From Ciona savignyi (taxonomy: Eukaryota > Chordata > Ascidiacea > Phlebobranchia > Cionidae), in NCBI GenBank assembly GCA_000149265.1, contig CH000170.1, positions 196,773-260,772 of the forward strand: 64,000 bases of DNA. The letters are read 5' to 3'. Below are positions 63,701-64,000 of the stretch, one piece after another. The notes beneath the pieces were generated by a model. It was not told where the DNA came from. It saw nothing but the letters and a program-made list of their open reading frames with translations, and searched no databases. Position 1 is the first letter of the stretch. Every line of letters begins with the position of its first letter. Made by a program: the position numbers and the translations under genes.

Positions 63701-63933
63701 TTTGTTGTTTAGAAAATAATTTGAGAAATTTATTTTCTGAAAACAAGAAAGATAGTTATTCAATAAATGACCAAATAAACAAATATATTGCAGTATGAAC
63801 CCACAGCAAGATCATTGTCCACATGTGTGATAAGAACATCAGTGAAAACATCATGCACAAACTGGTTTGGTTTCATCGCATAAAATTCTTCCCCATAAAA
63901 CATCACCAGTTTTTCAGCATTGCTGTTGAATTT
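40885..63933 (-). CDS. RNF213: RNF213-like giant AAA+ E3 ubiquitin ligase (5' end beyond window)
   Basis: Orthologue or co-orthologue of RNF213 (mysterin), a very large dynein-like AAA+ protein with ubiquitin-ligase activity, linked in mammals to lipid droplets, vascular disease and cell-autonomous defence. I place 34 exons in the window, totalling 12,975 bp (about 4,325 codons); phases agree at the junctions examined, which argues for one gene. The human protein is about 5,200 aa, so an N-terminal part lies to the right of the window. Order along the protein: N-terminal helical exons (63933 down to 53279) with a split P-loop; the 7.2-kb exon with two AAA+ modules, RING and RZ fingers; then 13 short C-terminal exons ending at TAA 40885-40887. 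Introns host two hAT elements, SINEs and a reversed composite repeat. Confidence 0.95.
42696..43264. mobile_element. hAT-type non-autonomous transposon, 569 bp
   Basis: Inverted ends CAGGGGCCGGCAACC and, reading inward from the right, CAGGGGTCGGCAACC. The flanks carry a perfect 8-bp target duplication ATCTAGAG (42688-42695 and 43265-43272), diagnostic of hAT. Subterminal gcgggcc motifs occur at both ends. No transposase frame. Intron of the RNF213-like gene. Confidence 0.93.
43969..44068. other. Assembly gap (100 N)
   Basis: Exactly 100 N, the usual placeholder for unknown length. It ends four bases before the exon 44073-44241 of the RNF213-like gene, so its donor splice site is still visible. 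Confidence 0.99.
45840..53038 (-). CDS. RNF213: RNF213-like: 7.2-kb exon with AAA+ pair, RING and RZ fingers
   Basis: A single 7,199-bp exon, open throughout (2,399 codons counted from the ATG at 53033-53035; acceptor ttatcag upstream, donor AAATAG|gtaaga). Numbering from that Met: Walker A GETGCGKT 302-309, Walker B VLFLDEAN 368-375, sensor-like AACNP 406-410; second Walker A GKPGSSKT 659-666, Walker B VVVLDEIG 730-737, then SNWALDPAKMNRG 774-786. C3HC4 RING with C1818, C1821, C1834, H1836, C1839, C1842, C1852, C1855. RZ finger near 2300-2340 with C2303, H2307, C2323, C2326. Both AAA+ modules look ATP-competent. In the RZ finger the consensus Cys seven residues after the His is Ser (S2314), and the His after IGG is Tyr (Y2335). 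Upstream flank joins exon 53279-53410 in phase 0. Confidence 0.96.
53279..63933 (-). CDS. RNF213: RNF213-like: N-terminal exons present in the window
   Basis: Twenty exons in transcription order: 63805-63933, 63559-63736, 63212-63387, 62891-63029, 62165-62361, 61896-62058, 60382-60671, 59657-59807, 59043-59327, 57125-57319, 56542-56746, 56356-56493, 55958-56249, 55556-55802, 55225-55406, 54779-55082, 54222-54391, 53860-54013, 53551-53747, 53279-53410. Recognisable RNF213 segments: NNLEWLKTVKDLNGSVEKSS, LRDQQSRLMLITGNAEKK, LTYLCKQLAYSTN, LPSASEVLVCCQSTTAEEVE, and EEAGMG|KSLYVARRR, a P-loop (GMGKS) split by the intron between 53860 and 53747. A UBA-like helical segment (AVRQLVQLDMSENIAKAAVQ) is in exon 55556-55802. 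Several donors are weak (gtcatt, gttgac, gttatt) but are fixed by phase. The 55958 end is the least certain. The first exons are outside the window. Confidence 0.88.
56768..57062. repeat. Duplicated intron segment flanking a SINE
   Basis: About 83 bp (56768-56850: catccacacaacaatataaa..aatgcgtattaagtttta) recur at 56977-57062 with few changes. The family-2 SINE lies between them. Confidence 0.85.
56861..56975 (+). repeat. tRNA-derived SINE family 2 (best copy)
   Basis: Reads tacggtcgtgtggccaaatg (A-box-like tggccaaatgg), then ttaacgcgaccgatacataa, a B-box gggttcgaaac, and a short A-rich end. The box spacing is too long for a tRNA gene. Intron of the RNF213-like gene. Confidence 0.8.
57450..58283. 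mobile_element. hAT-type element, 834 bp, with a passenger frame
   Basis: Ends CAGTGGTTCTTAAAC and, reading inward from the right, CAGTGGTTCTTAAAC. The 8-bp target duplication GTATAGAG is perfect (57442-57449 and 58284-58291). Subterminal ggggggcgcg blocks repeat at both ends. No transposase; a 74-codon frame runs 57936-58160 on the plus strand. Intron of the RNF213-like gene. Confidence 0.93.
57936..58160 (+). CDS. Short ORF inside the hAT element, unknown
   Basis: 74 codons from an ATG, starting MPSKSKVNKCNSIVKCYVEG and ending RDPLHPSH. It has several Cys and a helical middle (DDLLLKVREISNDNLYYRDF). Not recognised. It lies wholly between the hAT ends, so it is either chance or the remnant of captured coding sequence. 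Confidence 0.25.
   Translation: MPSKSKVNKCNSIVKCYVEGKICYTVYCVDDLLLKVREISNDNLYYRDFVKFCNSRTLKNGSRIAIRDPLHPSH
58581..58665 (+). repeat. SINE family 1, 3'-end fragment
   Basis: acacaacacactgcaatagc, then tccggtaacccgacgatggg, ending in tatcctatcctatcctatg. Intron of the RNF213-like gene. Confidence 0.85.
60111..60348 (+). repeat. tRNA-derived SINE family 1 (3' part shortened)
   Basis: Head ccgattagtctggtggttat, aatcgaaaggttgcaggtta, cattgcctgaacccagcgga, then a jump to gacgattgccggtgtgttaa. Intron of the RNF213-like gene, 34 bp from exon 60382-60671. Confidence 0.85.
60719..61795 (-). repeat. Composite 330-bp-unit element, reversed 1.1-kb copy
   Basis: The right-to-left reading starts with a palindrome-like segment and gggacacatatt, then a T-rich tract, units starting near 61728 and 61410 and a diverged one near 61090 (period about 320 bp), and the terminal tail complementary to aaccacgtgtttaaccacca. 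Same architecture as 31487-35041 but without the Harbinger insert. Intron of the RNF213-like gene. Confidence 0.7.
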
Positions 63934-63957
63934 CTAAAAAGTAGTGTTCATTTAAAG

Positions 63958-64000
63958 CAGTGGTTCTCAAACTTTTCCAGCTCGTAGCACACTAAGAAAA
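63958..64000. mobile_element. Left end of a hAT-type element cut by the window edge
   Basis: Starts CAGTGGTTCTCAAACTTTTC, the typical hAT terminus and close to the ends of the 834-bp element. The right end and target duplication are outside the window. Confidence 0.6.

Overview
The window looks like nuclear DNA of an invertebrate chordate, most likely a sea squirt (Ciona-like tunicate). The evidence is AT-rich sequence, compact many-exon genes with introns mostly of 50 to 400 bp, clear orthologues of the animal genes ANKRD29 and RNF213, and dense small SINE and DNA-transposon copies. No prokaryotic gene structure, CRISPR array or rRNA gene is visible. All the main genes lie on the minus strand. 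I built the gene models by hand from conserved peptides, GT/AG sites and codon phase. The species assignment is inference.

Layout: (1) 0.7-14.8 kb is a tandem duplication. Each copy holds an 11-exon CYP4-type cytochrome P450 gene (A, about 542 aa; B, about 541 aa) plus flanking DNA that includes the last exon of the neighbouring ankyrin gene. In copy A that ankyrin exon is a dead relic. (2) 14.3-20.3 kb is an ANKRD29 orthologue (294 aa) built of exons that follow the 33-residue ankyrin repeat. Its large first intron contains a separate six-exon gene of unknown function (264 aa) on the same strand. (3) 22.3-23.4 kb holds a tentative small spliced gene. (4) 25.3-29.8 kb is a 12-exon acyl-CoA synthetase / 4-coumarate-CoA-ligase-like gene. 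It seems to lack the exon for one core segment, and a SINE fragment fills that place. (5) 30-41 kb is a repeat province: 330-bp tandem units forming a composite element, a 2-kb PIF/Harbinger transposon inserted into one unit with a TTA target duplication, two GC-rich islands with decayed reading frames, and many SINEs. (6) 40.9 kb to beyond the right edge is an RNF213-like giant AAA+ E3 ubiquitin ligase gene. Thirty-four exons (about 4,325 codons) are in the window, and one exon of 7.2 kb carries two AAA+ modules, the RING finger and the RZ finger. Two hAT elements with exact 8-bp target duplications, a reversed composite repeat and several SINEs sit in its introns, and a third hAT end touches the window edge.

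The genes do not form a pathway. P450 and acyl-CoA synthetase are lipid or xenobiotic enzymes, ANKRD29 is a protein-interaction scaffold, and RNF213 is an immune and lipid-droplet-associated ubiquitin ligase. The most notable observations are a Cys-to-Ser change in the RNF213 RZ finger at the position reported as catalytic in mammals, the nested unknown gene, the synthetase lacking a core exon, and the transposon-in-satellite structure whose empty site can be read directly.
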